64,000 nt of DNA from JACCYJ01 sp038198775 (GCA_038198775.1 JBBPZV010000032.1:1-64000), one strand, 5' to 3'; positions 43,517 to 53,301 are shown, counted from the first letter of the stretch. Notes: a model not told the origin generated them from the letters alone. A program made the numbers and translations.

Positions 43517-45115
43517 TCAGCCCAGCCGTTCGTAGGCGGGAATGGTCAAGAAGTCGACGAGCTCGTCGCTCAGGCAGACCTCCTCGAAGACCTCCATGGC
43601 GTCGTCGGCGCGGCTGGTCGCAAAGAACTCCTCGCCGACCTGGTCACGGATCTTCGCCAGCTCGTCCGAGGCCACATCGCGGACCAGGTCCCGGGTGACG
43701 TGGCGTCCGTCGGTCAGCGACACCCCGTGATGGATCCATTGCCAGATCTGCGAGCGCGCGATCTCGGCGGTGGCGACGTCCTCCATCAGGTTGTAGATGG
43801 CGGCCGCTCCGTTGCCCCGCAGCCACGACGACAGGTACTGGATGGTGACGTTGACGTCGTTGTGCAGTCCCTCCTCGGTGATCTGCCCCTCGGCGGACGC
43901 AACGTCGAGCAGGTCGGCGGCGGTGACCTCGACGTCGTCTCGCTGCCGGTCGAGTTGGTTGTCCCGCTCACCCAGCACGGCGTCGAACTCCTCCATCGCC
44001 ACCGGGACCAGGTCGGGGTGGGCCACCCAGGTCCCGTCGAAGCCCGCGGTCGCCTCGCGACGCTTGTCCTCGTGCACCTTGGCCAGCGCCTTCTCGTTGA
44101 GCTCGGCGTCACGCCGGCTCGGGATGAACGCGGCCATACCGCCCATCGCGTGAGCCCCGCGGCGGTGGCAGGTCTTGACCAGCAGCTCTGCGTAGGAGCG
44201 CATGAACGGCGCCGCCATCGTGACGCCGTTCCGGTCCGGCAGGATGAACTCCGGCCGGTCCGGGAAGGTCTTGATCGCGCTGAACAGGTAGTCCCAACGG
44301 CCGGCGTTCAACCCGGCGGAATGCTCGCGCAGCTCGTAGAGCATCTCGTCCATCTCGAAGGCGGCCGGCAGGGTCTCGATGAGGACGGTGGCCTTCATGG
44401 TGCCGGGCGCGAGCTCGAACCTCTCCTCGGCGAACGTGAAAACCTTGTTCCACAGTCGGGCCTCGAGATGGCTTTCCATCTTGGGCACATAGAAGTAGGG
44501 CCCCAGGCCGCGTTCGGCGAGGGTCGTCGCGTTGTGGAACACATGCAGCCCGAAGTCGACCAGTGCACCGGTCATCGCCCGGCCGTCAACTAGCAGGTGC
44601 CGCTCGTCCAGGTGCCAGCCGCGGGGGCGCACCAGCAGCACGGCCACCTCGTCGTTCAGCGCGTACTCGCGCCCGTCGGCCGAGGTGTGTCTCAGCGTGC
44701 CGGCGATGGCCTCGCGGATGTTGGCTTGCCCCTGGATCACGTTGAACCAGGTGGGGGTGTTGGAGTCCTCGAAGTCGGCCATGAAGCCGGTCGACCCCGA
44801 GTTCAGCGCGTTGATCAGCATCTTGGCGTCCGTCGGCCCGGTGATCTCCACCCGGCGGTTGCGCAGTGCCGGCGGTGGCGGCGCCACCGCCCAGTCGTCG
44901 TCGCGTACGTCCTTGGTCTCGGTCAGGAAGTCCAGGGAGGCACCTGCGCGCCGCTCGGCCTGCCGTTCGGCACGGGTGGCCAGAAGCGAGCGGCGGGTCG
45001 AGCCGAACGTACGCTCCAACTCGGCGAGCCACTCCAGCGCCGGTGCGGTCAGCACGTCTGGTCGCGGGTCGCCGGCGATCTCTACCCCGTCGACCGACGT
45101 CGTCGATGTCGTCAT
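43517..45115 (-). CDS. aceB: Malate synthase A
   Basis: 532 residues counted from the ATG at 45115, the standard length of malate synthase A, which condenses glyoxylate and acetyl-CoA into malate. The TIM-barrel and active site are visible: ITGPTDAKMLINALNSGSTG, FMADFEDSNTPTWFNVIQGQ, LLVRPRGWHLDERHLLVDGR (catalytic Arg), PYFYVPKMESHLEARLWNKV, ATVLIETLPAAFEMDEMLYE (metal-binding Glu) and LNAGRWDYLFSAIKTF; catalytic Asp expected in the C-terminal domain. GAGAGGAC lies about 10 bases before the ATG. The same frame is open without a stop into the preceding glycerate kinase, so it may also be made as a fusion. Confidence 0.95.
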   Translation of the reverse strand: MTTSTTSVDGVEIAGDPRPDVLTAPALEWLAELERTFGSTRRSLLATRAERQAERRAGASLDFLTETKDVRDDDWAVAPPPPALRNRRVEITGPTDAKMLINALNSGSTGFMADFEDSNTPTWFNVIQGQANIREAIAGTLRHTSADGREYALNDEVAVLLVRPRGWHLDERHLLVDGRAMTGALVDFGLHVFHNATTLAERGLGPYFYVPKMESHLEARLWNKVFTFAEERFELAPGTMKATVLIETLPAAFEMDEMLYELREHSAGLNAGRWDYLFSAIKTFPDRPEFILPDRNGVTMAAPFMRSYAELLVKTCHRRGAHAMGGMAAFIPSRRDAELNEKALAKVHEDKRREATAGFDGTWVAHPDLVPVAMEEFDAVLGERDNQLDRQRDDVEVTAADLLDVASAEGQITEEGLHNDVNVTIQYLSSWLRGNGAAAIYNLMEDVATAEIARSQIWQWIHHGVSLTDGRHVTRDLVRDVASDELAKIRDQVGEEFFATSRADDAMEVFEEVCLSDELVDFLTIPAYERLG

Positions 45116-46351
45116 CTGTGTTGAGCCGTCCTCTCGGATGTGCGGGTCGGTGGTTCCTGTGGGTTGGGTCCGGTGTGGTCGGGGCCGACCTGCCATGCCG
45201 CTTTCCCAGTGCGTCGAGACCGCCTGGGATGCCAGCCGGGTGAGCAGCGGCCCGGCCTGGGCGTGGGCCTGGTCCTGGTCGGGTTCGAGGTCCAGCAGGC
45301 TCCAGGCTCGCACGAACCCGCCCTCGCGTAGCTGGGCGGGAGTCAGCAGCACCCGGCCGCACAGGGCGATGGCGGCGACGCCGGCAGCGGCGGCGGCCCG
45401 GGCCACGCCGACGGGGGCCTTGCCGGACAGGCTCTGCTCGTCCAGCGAACCCTCCCCGGTGAGGACGAGGTCCGCCCCGGCCAGCGCCTCGGCGAAACCC
45501 ACCGTCTCCAGCAGCAGGTCGACTCCGGACGCCAGGTGGGCGTGCAGGAAGGCGATCGCCCCGGCGCCCAGCCCCCCGGCCGCGCCAGCACCCGGCGTCT
45601 GCGCGACGTCCGCCCCCAGGTCTCGTCGAAGGATCTGGGCGTACCCGGTCAACGCCGCGTCGAGCACCCCGACGTCGTGGTCGGACGCGCCCTTCTGCGG
45701 GCCGTAGACCGCGGCAGCTCCCTGCGGCCCGATGAGCGGGTTGCCGACGTCGCACGCGACGGTGAACCGGGTGCCGGTGACGCGGGGGTCGAGTCCGCTG
45801 ATGTCGATCCGGGCCAGCCCACTCAGGGCCGCACCCCCGGCCTCCAGCTGTGCACCGTCGCGGTCGAGCAGCCTCGCGCCGAGCGCCTGCGCCATCCCCG
45901 CGCCGCCGTCGGTGGCAGCGCTGCCACCGATCCCCAGCACCACCTCGCGTGCGCCCGCGTCCAGCGCGGCTCGGATCAGCTGACCGGTGCCGTACGTCGT
46001 TGCCGTCAGCGGCGCCGGGGCCGCGCCGTCGAGCAGGCCGAGACCTGAGGCCTCCGCCATCTCGATCACGGCGGTCTGCGCTCGCATTGCGAACGCCGCG
46101 TCGACCTGGTTGCCGGTGGGGCCACGTACGAGGGCGCGCCGGCGGTCGAAGCCGGCCCCCACCACCGCCTCGACGGTGCCCTCACCTCCGTCGGCGACCG
46201 GGACGCAGCGCAGGCCCGTGTGCGGGTGGCGGTCGAGGACGCCGCGGGCTATCGCGTTGGCGGCGGCGACAGCGGTGAGACTGCCCTTGAACTTGTCGGG
46301 CGCCACCACGACCGCCCGAGGGGCAGGTCGTGGTGAGGCTCCGTCGCTCAA
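45116..46351 (-). CDS. glxK: Glycerate kinase (GlxK family), reading frame continuous with malate synthase
   Basis: About 412 residues up to the malate synthase ATG. It phosphorylates glycerate made by tartronate semialdehyde reductase, to enter glycolysis. Family signs: VVVAPDKFKGSLTAVAAANA, PVADGGEGTVEAVVGAGFDR, EVVLGIGGSAATDGGAGMAQ, LGAGAIAFLHAHLASGVDLL and DLVLTGEGSLDEQSLSGKAP. The start is probably the TTG at 46351 overlapping the permease stop (TTGA), or a GTG near the conserved VVVAPDKFKG. There is no stop codon at its end: about 40 residues of Pro/Thr/His-rich linker lead in frame into MTTSTTSVDGVEIAG of malate synthase, giving a continuous frame of 944 residues (43517-46351). Confidence 0.88.
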
Positions 46352-48078
46352 AGAAGCATCCAGGACAGCACCGGGGTGGACTGCAGGTAGACCAGCACAC
46401 ACATCAGCAGCAAGAAGCCCAGCGACCAGCCCAGCACCTTGCGGAACAGGTCGCCTTCGCGGCCGGCCAACCCGGTCGCCGCCGCGGCGATGGCGAGGTT
46501 CTGCGGCGAGATCATCTTGCCGAGCACACCGCCGCTGGAGTTCGCCGAGGCGAGCAGGACGTCGTTGAGCCCTGCCTCCTTGGCGGCCGCGACCTGCAGA
46601 GAGCCGAAGAGCGCGTTGGACGAGGTGTCCGAGCCGGTGACCGCGACGCCCAGCCAGCCGAGCACCGGGGACAGGAACGGGAACAGTCCGCCGGCTCCGG
46701 CGATCCACTGGCCGATGGTGATGGTCTGGCCGGAGAAGTTCATCACGTACGCCAGCCCCAGCACCGCCGCCACCGTCAGGATCGCCCACTTGAGCTGGTT
46801 GAGCGTCTCGCCGTACGCCTTGACTGCTCCGGCAGGAGACAGAGCGAGCGCGGCCATGGTGATGAGTCCGGAGATCAGCAGCAGGGTCCCCGCCGAGGCC
46901 AGGTAGGGGAAGCTGTAGTGGGCCGCCGACGGTGGTTCCCCGGAGGGGGTGACGATGTCGAGCCCCGGCCAGTCGAACTCGATCAGCGCCTTGCCCAGCA
47001 GCGTCTTGACCGCGCCGACCTGTGCCAGCGAGAAGACCGCGATGATGACCAGGTAGGGCAGGTAGGCCTTGAAGACGTCGCCGCCGGAGTCCGCACCGGC
47101 GTGGTCGTCGGCGACATCCGCGTCGCGTGTCGTAGCGCCGGACCCGGCCTCGGTGGAGCCGCGGCGACGCACCGCTCCGGTCTCCACCTGGTGGGCGGTG
47201 CTGGTGGCGCTTCTGATCCGGTCCTGCAGCTCGTTCTCGCCGACGCGGTCGGCCGTGAGCTCCTCGGCCGGCTGCCACACCCGCAGCAGCGCGACCAGCG
47301 CCGCCGCGGCGGCCAGTGAGGCGACGATGTCGGTGAGCTGCACCGACAGGTAGTTCGACGAGACGAACTGGCCGGCGGCGAAGACGAAGCCGGCGACCAC
47401 GGCCGGCAGCCAAGCCTGGCGCAGCCCGCGACGCCCGTCGACCATGAACACGAGCACCAGCGGCACGAACAGAGCCAGCACCGGGGTCTGGCGGCCCACG
47501 GTCGCGCCGAGGTCCTGGACCGACAGCCCGGTCAGCTCGGCCAGCGTCGTGATGGGCACGGCGATCGCGCCGAAGGCCACCGGAGCGGTGTTGGCGACCA
47601 GTGCGATGGTGGCGGCCTTCATGGGCGAGAAGCCGAGCGCGATCAGCATCACCGAACTGATGGCCACCGGCGTCCCGAATCCGGCCAGCGCCTCCATCAG
47701 CGCCCCGAAGCAGAACGCGATGATGATCGCCTGGATCCGCTGGTCCGCCGAGACCGCCCCGAACGAGCGTCGCAGCACGTCGAAGTGGCCGGTAGCCACC
47801 GTCATCGAGTAGATCCAGATGGCGTTCACCACGATCCACATGATCGGAAAGAGTCCGAAGGTCGCGCCCTCGGCCGCGGTGCTCAGCGCCATCACGATCG
47901 GCATGGAGTAGACGGCGACCGCGACCACAAGCGCCACGGCCAAGGCGATGAGCGAGGCCCACTGCGCCTTCATCCGCACCACGCCGAGCAGGATGAAGAT
48001 GGTCAGCAGCGGCAGGGCCGCGAATATCGCCGAGAGGGCGAGCGAACCGCCCACCGGGTCGAAGACCTGTTCGTACAT
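46348..48078 (-). CDS. lctP: L-lactate/glycolate permease, LctP family
   Basis: 576 residues with 12 or more membrane helices. LctP-type symporter that takes up lactate and, in relatives such as GlcA, glycolate. LLTIFILLGVVRMKAQWASL, AIIIAFCFGALMEALAGFGT with PVAISSVMLIALGFSPMKAA are typical family segments; C-terminal GQTITIGQWIAGAGGLFPFL and SNALFGSLQVAAAKEAGLND with LLASANSSGGVLGKMISPQN are also conserved. In a locus with glcDEF and lutABC, either substrate fits. A cytosolic loop (about 290-330) is rich in Asp/Ala and poorly conserved. ATG at 48078; 78 bases after glcF. Confidence 0.93.
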   Translation of the reverse strand: MYEQVFDPVGGSLALSAIFAALPLLTIFILLGVVRMKAQWASLIALAVALVVAVAVYSMPIVMALSTAAEGATFGLFPIMWIVVNAIWIYSMTVATGHFDVLRRSFGAVSADQRIQAIIIAFCFGALMEALAGFGTPVAISSVMLIALGFSPMKAATIALVANTAPVAFGAIAVPITTLAELTGLSVQDLGATVGRQTPVLALFVPLVLVFMVDGRRGLRQAWLPAVVAGFVFAAGQFVSSNYLSVQLTDIVASLAAAAALVALLRVWQPAEELTADRVGENELQDRIRSATSTAHQVETGAVRRRGSTEAGSGATTRDADVADDHAGADSGGDVFKAYLPYLVIIAVFSLAQVGAVKTLLGKALIEFDWPGLDIVTPSGEPPSAAHYSFPYLASAGTLLLISGLITMAALALSPAGAVKAYGETLNQLKWAILTVAAVLGLAYVMNFSGQTITIGQWIAGAGGLFPFLSPVLGWLGVAVTGSDTSSNALFGSLQVAAAKEAGLNDVLLASANSSGGVLGKMISPQNLAIAAAATGLAGREGDLFRKVLGWSLGFLLLMCVLVYLQSTPVLSWMLL

Positions 48079-48156
48079 GTGCTCTCCTTGCTTACGGCTG
48101 CGCCTGGGTGGGTGTGGCGGCAGTGACGGTGCGGCGGTGCAGCACGGGTTGCCGGC

Positions 48157-49593
48157 TCAACCGGTGCGAGCCGCAGTGGTGGGTACGTCGTGCCCGGCCC
48201 GGATCGGGTCGGTGCCGGCGACGGCTGCGTCGAGGATCTGGACGGGATGGAACAGCGGCACCCCCGCATCGAGGTAGCGCCGGATCTGGAGCAGGCAGCC
48301 GGCGTTGGAGGTGACCACCGCGTCGGGGCGGGTGGAGGCGATGTGCTCCACCTTGCGACGTCCGAGCCGCTCCGCGGCGTCCGGTTCGACCAGGTTGTAG
48401 ATCCCGGCCGAGCCGCAGCAGATCTCGGCCTCCGGGATGTCGGTCACCTCGAGTCCGGGGATGGTGCCGAGGACCGCTCGGGGCTGGCTCCGGATGCCTT
48501 GGGCGTGCGCCAGGTGGCACGCGTCGTGGTACGCCACCCGGGCGTGCACCGGGTGCCGGGTCGCCACCGGGCCGAGCTCGTCGAGCAGCTCGGAGATGTC
48601 GCGCACCTTGGCACTGAAGCTGGCGGCCCGCTCGGCGTAGTCGGGGTCGTCGCGCAGCAGGTGCGCGTACTCCTTCATCGACGAGCCGCACCCAGCGACG
48701 TTGACGACGACGCTGTCCACCGCCGCGGCGTCGAAGGCGTCGATGAGTCGGCGGGCCCGCTCCCGGGCCTCCTGCTCTCGGCCGGCGTGACTGGACAGGG
48801 CGCCGCAGCACTGTTGCTGCGACGGTGCGACCACGTCACAGCCCTCGGCGGCTAGCACCCGGGTGGCAGCCGCGTTGACGTCGGAGAAGAAGACCCGCTG
48901 CACACACCCCGACAGCAGGCCGACCCGGTGGCGGGTCGGACCGACCGCCGGCGTGAAGACCGGCTGGCGGGCCACCACGCTGGACAGGGAGAGGTCGGGA
49001 AGCAGCGCCTCAATCGCCCGCAGCCGGGCGGGGAGGCGGTCGAGCAGCCCACTGGTAGCCAGCAGTCGCCGTAGCCCGAGCCGCTGGTACAGGGCGCCGA
49101 GGAGTGCCGCTGGGCGCAGCCTGGCCGGGTAGGGGAACAGGGAGAAGATCATCGCGCGGAACCAGCGGTCCGCCCGGGTACGCTCCCAGTTGCGCTCGAT
49201 CTGCGGCCGGACCGCCTCGATCAGCTCGTCGTACTTCACCCCCGACGGACAGGCCGTGACACAGGCCATGCAGCCCAGGCAGGCGTCGAAGTTGCCGACG
49301 AACTCCTCGTCCATCGCGACCTCGCCGGCTGTGCCCATCTTCATCAGGTAGATCCGGCCACGAGGAGAGTTGGTCTCATTGCCCTCGAGCAGGTAGGTCG
49401 GGCAGGTGGGCAGGCAGAAGCCGCAGTGCACGCAGTCGTCGATGAGGTCGGAGTCGGGGGGGCGTAGCGCGTCGAAGAGCCCAGTGGAGGCGCTCTGGTT
49501 GGCCTGCATTCCGGCCGTCATCGGCCCGCTGTCCTGGCCGCCGGCGGTCTCGCCCGTCGGGGCGACGTCGGGGCGGGTGGTCTGCTCGGTCAT
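48157..49593 (-). CDS. glcF: Glycolate oxidase iron-sulfur subunit GlcF
   Basis: 478 residues. Two N-terminal 4Fe-4S motifs, CVHCGFCLPTCPTYLLEGNE and CLGCMACVTACPSGVKYDEL, then two CCG domains including QQQCCGALSSHAGREQEARE, YHDACHLAHAQGIRSQPRAV and AEICCGSAGIYNLVEPDAAE. It passes electrons from the flavin subunits GlcD/GlcE during glycolate oxidation to glyoxylate. The ATG at 49593 gives a 40-residue hydrophilic lead before the first cluster, longer than usual; a later start is possible. It follows glcE by 46 bases. Confidence 0.94.
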   Translation of the reverse strand: MTEQTTRPDVAPTGETAGGQDSGPMTAGMQANQSASTGLFDALRPPDSDLIDDCVHCGFCLPTCPTYLLEGNETNSPRGRIYLMKMGTAGEVAMDEEFVGNFDACLGCMACVTACPSGVKYDELIEAVRPQIERNWERTRADRWFRAMIFSLFPYPARLRPAALLGALYQRLGLRRLLATSGLLDRLPARLRAIEALLPDLSLSSVVARQPVFTPAVGPTRHRVGLLSGCVQRVFFSDVNAAATRVLAAEGCDVVAPSQQQCCGALSSHAGREQEARERARRLIDAFDAAAVDSVVVNVAGCGSSMKEYAHLLRDDPDYAERAASFSAKVRDISELLDELGPVATRHPVHARVAYHDACHLAHAQGIRSQPRAVLGTIPGLEVTDIPEAEICCGSAGIYNLVEPDAAERLGRRKVEHIASTRPDAVVTSNAGCLLQIRRYLDAGVPLFHPVQILDAAVAGTDPIRAGHDVPTTAARTG

Positions 49594-49639
49594 GGACTGC
49601 TCCTGATCGACGTGCGGGATGGAACCACTGGGTGCCGGG

Positions 49640-50878
49640 TCAATACCACGGCCGGAACCGGCCCGGCGCCAGACGACCGTCGGGATCGAGCTGCGCCTTG
49701 ACCCGGCGCAGCAGCTGCACGCTCGAGGGCGGCGTCCCGAGCGCGTCGACCAGGTCGTCGAGCTCGGCCGGACGCTGGCGCAGCAGCACGCTGGCGCCGG
49801 CTTCCTCGGCGTGCTGGCGCACAGAGGTTAGTGCGGCAGCGTGGTCGCTCGCGTCATCGGCGCGCACTCGCAAGGTGTGCATCCCCAGCGCGACGCTGGA
49901 GACCATGGTGATGTCCGCACCGGTCGCGCGGGTCGTCTCGACGGCACGGTGATACTGGGCGGCCATCGCGCTGGGCAGACCGGCCACCCGTACGACCGTC
50001 TCGTCGGAGCCGCCGAGGACCGCGTCGGCGTGGTCGGCCCAGGCCTGCTCCGAGCTCGGGCCGTCCAAGTGCTCCGGCTCGATCCCGAGACCCCTCAGCA
50101 GCCCGGTCAGCCGCCCGGCCGACACCTGCACCGCCGCGGGCGTCCCGTCCAGGCGCAGGTACAGCTCGCCGGGGCCGGTGCCGCCGGTGCTGGCGCTGAC
50201 CCACTCCACGGCCGCGGGCTCGAGGGGGCTCGCCATCACCTCCAGGGTGGCGGCGGTGGCCTGGTCCGCGTCGGCCGCTGCGCGCAGGGTGGTCGAGACC
50301 GGTGGACGGGGATGCAGACGCACGATCACCTCCGCCACCAGTGCGAGCGACCCGAGGGAGCCGTGCACGAGCTTGGCGAGGTCGTAACCGGCGACGTTCT
50401 TGATCACGTGGCTGCCGGAGCGTGCGACGGTGCCGTCGGCGAGCACCAGGGTGACGCCGATGACGAGGTCGCGCAGCCCCCCGTACCGCAGCCGGGAGGG
50501 GCCGGAGTCACCCGCCGCCAGCAGACCGCCGACGGTGGCTCCGTGCCCGCCACTCGCCGGATCGAGGGCCAGCCACTGACCGTCGGAGGCCAGGTGCTCC
50601 TGCAGGGCGTTCAAGGTCGTACCCGCGCGCACCGACGCGGTCATGTCGGCTGGGTTGTGGGTGAGGACCCCAGCCATCGCGGTGGTGTCGACCACGTGGT
50701 CCGGCTGGTCCACCCGCCCCGCCCAGTCGAGCTTGGTCGCGCCGCCGTGGAGCAGCACGCTTCCGGTCGTGTCCCGCATCAGCGTGGCGGCCCCGGTGAC
50801 GCCGCGGGGCCGTTCGGCCGTTCGCTCACCCGCGGGGTCGGCCGTGTGGTCGGGCATCGTGGACGCTTGCTGTTGCAC
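49640..50878 (-). CDS. glcE: Glycolate oxidase FAD subunit GlcE
   Basis: 412 residues. FAD-binding PCMH domain: LLHGGATKLDWAGRVDQPDH, NPADMTASVRAGTTLNALQE, HLASDGQWLALDPASGGHGA with TVGGLLAAGDSGPSRLRYGG, and SHVIKNVAGYDLAKLVHGSL (conserved KNVAGYD). It has the shorter C-terminal domain of GlcE. With GlcD and GlcF it forms glycolate dehydrogenase. Start is a GTG at 50876-50878, six bases after the glcD stop. Confidence 0.93.
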   Translation of the reverse strand: MQQQASTMPDHTADPAGERTAERPRGVTGAATLMRDTTGSVLLHGGATKLDWAGRVDQPDHVVDTTAMAGVLTHNPADMTASVRAGTTLNALQEHLASDGQWLALDPASGGHGATVGGLLAAGDSGPSRLRYGGLRDLVIGVTLVLADGTVARSGSHVIKNVAGYDLAKLVHGSLGSLALVAEVIVRLHPRPPVSTTLRAAADADQATAATLEVMASPLEPAAVEWVSASTGGTGPGELYLRLDGTPAAVQVSAGRLTGLLRGLGIEPEHLDGPSSEQAWADHADAVLGGSDETVVRVAGLPSAMAAQYHRAVETTRATGADITMVSSVALGMHTLRVRADDASDHAAALTSVRQHAEEAGASVLLRQRPAELDDLVDALGTPPSSVQLLRRVKAQLDPDGRLAPGRFRPWY

Positions 50879-50884
50879 CGGCGC

Positions 50885-52390
50885 TCACACCCGCTCGATG
50901 AGGCCGGCTGCCTCGAGGGGGTGGACCCGGTACGGCCCGGGGCGTTCTCCGCACAGCCGTGGGGTGGGAAACACCTTGCCCGGGTTGCTGATGCCGTCGG
51001 GGTCGAAGGCCGATCGCACCCGCTGCATCACCGCGAGGTCGACCTCGGAGAACATCTTCGGCATCGAGCAGGCCTTGTCGGTCCCGACGCCGTGCTCGCC
51101 GGTGATCGAACCGCCCATCTCCACACACAGCTCGGCGATCGCGGTGGACAGGTTTTCCCCGCGCTCGGACTCACCCTGCACGGCCGCGTTGTAGAGCACC
51201 AGCGGATGCAGGTTGCCGTCGCCGGCGTGGAAGACGTTGGCCACCCGAAGCCCCGCCTCGTCGGCCATCTCCTGCATCCGGGACAGGACCTCCCCGAGCC
51301 GGGTACGGGGGATGACCCCGTCTTGCACGAAGTAGTCGGGGCTGATGCGTCCCATCGCGGCGAACGCGGCCTTGCGGCCCTGCCAGATGCGCATCCGCTC
51401 ACCGGCGTCGGCGGCGAAGCGCAGGTGTGTGGTGCCGGCGTGGGAGCAGATCTGCTCGACCTGGGCGAAGCCCTCGTCACACTCGGCGGCCGTGCCGTCC
51501 AACTCGACGACCAGGGCGGCGGCGGTGTCTTGGGAGTATCCGGCGTGCACCGCAGCTTCGCAGGCCTCGATGGCCAGCGCGTCGAGCATCTCGACCGCGG
51601 CCGGGATGATGCCGGCGGCGATGATCCCGCTGACCGCCTGCCCGGCGGCCTCGGCGCTGGGGAAGTCGGCCACCAGGGTCCGGACCGCCTCGGGCTTGCG
51701 CAGCAGCCGCACGGTGATCGCGGTTGCGATCGCCAGCGTGCCCTCCGAGCCGATCACGGTGCCCCGAAGGTCTGGTCCCACCACCTCGATCCCGGCGCCG
51801 CCGACGTCGACGACCGATGCGTCGGGCAGCACCAGCCGCATGGCGTAGACGTGATTGGTGGTGAACCCGTACTTGAGGCAGTGCGCCCCACCCGAGTTCT
51901 CCGCGATGTTGCCGCCGATGGTGCACACGGTTTGGCTGGACGGGTCCGGCGCGAAGTAAAGGTCGTCGGCGGCGACGGCGCGGGAGATGTCCGCGTTGGT
52001 CACCCCCGGCTCGACCGTCATGCGCTGATTGGCCAGATCGATGTCGAGGACCCTGCGCATGCGGGCCAGACCGATGACCACGCCGTCGGCGACCGGGAGC
52101 GCGCCCCCCGACAGGCCGGTGCCGGCGCCTCTGGCGACGTAGGGAACCTTCGCCTGAGCACAGGCGGCCACCACCGCCGCGACCTGCTCGGTCGACTCGG
52201 GCAGGGCGACCAGGGCCGGCACGACCCGGTATCCGGTGATGGCGTCGCACTCGTAGGTGCGCAGCCGGGTCAGGTCGGTGATGAGCTGGTCAGGTCCGAG
52301 CGTCGGCCGCAGCGCCTCGGTCAGTTGCCGAACCACGCCCCGGGTGTCGGTCGCGGTGTCCGTATCGGCAGGTGCGGCGGCAGTAGTCAT
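50885..52390 (-). CDS. glcD: Glycolate oxidase FAD subunit GlcD
   Basis: 501 residues. FAD-linked oxidase with PCMH fold: PYVARGAGTGLSGGALPVAD, MTVEPGVTNADISRAVAADD, CTIGGNIAENSGGAHCLKYG with GFTTNHVYAMRLVLPDASVV, and the C-terminal cap with HAGDGNLHPLVLYNAAVQGE and GGSITGEHGVGTDKACSMPK (His residues near the flavin). It oxidises glycolate to glyoxylate in the GlcDEF complex. First gene of the minus-strand series. Its 5' region (52401-52438) contains two inverted CTTCCGT copies that probably bind the IclR regulator. Confidence 0.95.
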   Translation of the reverse strand: MTTAAAPADTDTATDTRGVVRQLTEALRPTLGPDQLITDLTRLRTYECDAITGYRVVPALVALPESTEQVAAVVAACAQAKVPYVARGAGTGLSGGALPVADGVVIGLARMRRVLDIDLANQRMTVEPGVTNADISRAVAADDLYFAPDPSSQTVCTIGGNIAENSGGAHCLKYGFTTNHVYAMRLVLPDASVVDVGGAGIEVVGPDLRGTVIGSEGTLAIATAITVRLLRKPEAVRTLVADFPSAEAAGQAVSGIIAAGIIPAAVEMLDALAIEACEAAVHAGYSQDTAAALVVELDGTAAECDEGFAQVEQICSHAGTTHLRFAADAGERMRIWQGRKAAFAAMGRISPDYFVQDGVIPRTRLGEVLSRMQEMADEAGLRVANVFHAGDGNLHPLVLYNAAVQGESERGENLSTAIAELCVEMGGSITGEHGVGTDKACSMPKMFSEVDLAVMQRVRSAFDPDGISNPGKVFPTPRLCGERPGPYRVHPLEAAGLIERV

Positions 52391-52400
52391 CGTGACCGAC

Positions 52401-52438
52401 CTTCCGTAATTCGGAATACGGGTACCACCTCACGGAAG
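52401..52438 (-). promoter_or_regulatory. Candidate IclR operator upstream of glcD
   Basis: CTTCCGT at 52401-52407 and its reverse complement ACGGAAG at 52432-52438 flank 24 bases. Within the left half, TTCCGTAATTCGGAA (52402-52416) is a near-perfect dyad with arms TTCCG/CGGAA. It lies 11-48 bases upstream of the glcD start. IclR-family operators are commonly short AT-centred dyads of this kind. The same heptamer recurs at 53330 and 53419. Confidence 0.6.
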
Positions 52439-52515
52439 ACTGGCCCTCCTCGAGTCTGGTGTCAAGGGTCACGCCGCACGAGCCGCCCGCGCTACCCCGG
52501 CACCGCCAGCCGCTC

Positions 52516-53301
52516 TCACCGCCAGCTGTGATCAGCCGAGGCAATGTCGCCGGACAGGTCCCCGGCGAGGCCGGCCGCCACCCGCTGGAGGATCGGTGCG
52601 ATCTGGGACACGCGTCCGACGGTGATGCGTTCGGACGGGCCGGAGACCGACAATGCCGCCTGGGTGGGCGCACCCCGCACCGGCACCGCGACACAGCGGA
52701 CCCCGACCTCCTGCTCGGCGTCGTCCATGGCCCAGCCCTGCTCGCGGATCTCGCCCAGCTCGACCAGCAGGGCGTTGGGATCGGTCACGGTCCGCGCGGT
52801 CTGGGCCGGCATGCCCGTACGCCTGAGCAGCTCGGTGACCTGGGAGTCCCCCAGCTGGGAGAGCAGCGCCTTGCCGACCCCGGTGCAGTGCACCGGTACC
52901 CGACGGCCCACCTCGGTGAACATGCGCATCGAGTGGGCTGAGGGCACTTGCGCCACGTAGACCACCGTGTCCCCCTCGAGCAGAGCCATGTTCGCGGTCT
53001 CGCCGATCTCGGCGACGAGCTCGGCGAGCCGGGGCTTCGCCCACGCCCCGAGCTGGCGCCCCGCGGTCTCGCCCAGCCGGATCAGCCGGGGCCCCAGGGT
53101 GTATCGGCGCGAGGGATCCTGGCGCACGTACCCGTTGTGCGCGAGTGAGCGCAGCAAGCGATGGATCGTCGGCAGGGGGAGCCCCGTCTGGGCCTCGAGC
53201 TCGGCCAGCCGCATGGAGCCCCCGGCGTCCGCCAGGCACTCGAGGAGCAGCAGTGCGCGGTCGAGGGACTGCACTCCGCTGCCCGTGGCGACCTTGGTCA
53301 T
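52516..53301 (-). CDS. IclR-family transcription regulator of the glycolate/glyoxylate locus
   Basis: 261 residues. N-terminal winged helix-turn-helix VQSLDRALLLLECLADAGGS, MRLAELEAQTGLPLPTIHRL and LRSLAHNGYVRQDPSRRYTL; C-terminal GAF-like effector domain with ANMALLEGDTVVYVAQVPSA, PVHCTGVGKALLSQLGDSQV and AVPVRGAPTQAALSVSGPSE. Homologues such as AllR and GlcC-adjacent IclR proteins sense glyoxylate or allantoin intermediates; glyoxylate is a fair guess for the effector. The ATG at 53301 with a GGAGGG site is preferred over the open frame to 53406. It sits between the glc series (same strand) and the divergent hyi operon, with a CTTCCGT box 29 bases before its start. Confidence 0.9.
   Translation of the reverse strand: MTKVATGSGVQSLDRALLLLECLADAGGSMRLAELEAQTGLPLPTIHRLLRSLAHNGYVRQDPSRRYTLGPRLIRLGETAGRQLGAWAKPRLAELVAEIGETANMALLEGDTVVYVAQVPSAHSMRMFTEVGRRVPVHCTGVGKALLSQLGDSQVTELLRRTGMPAQTARTVTDPNALLVELGEIREQGWAMDDAEQEVGVRCVAVPVRGAPTQAALSVSGPSERITVGRVSQIAPILQRVAAGLAGDLSGDIASADHSWR

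Noticed and set aside
49841..52531. 896-residue plus-strand open frame opposite glcE/glcD
   Set aside because: Antisense shadow with no domain; glcD and glcE carry conserved flavin motifs.
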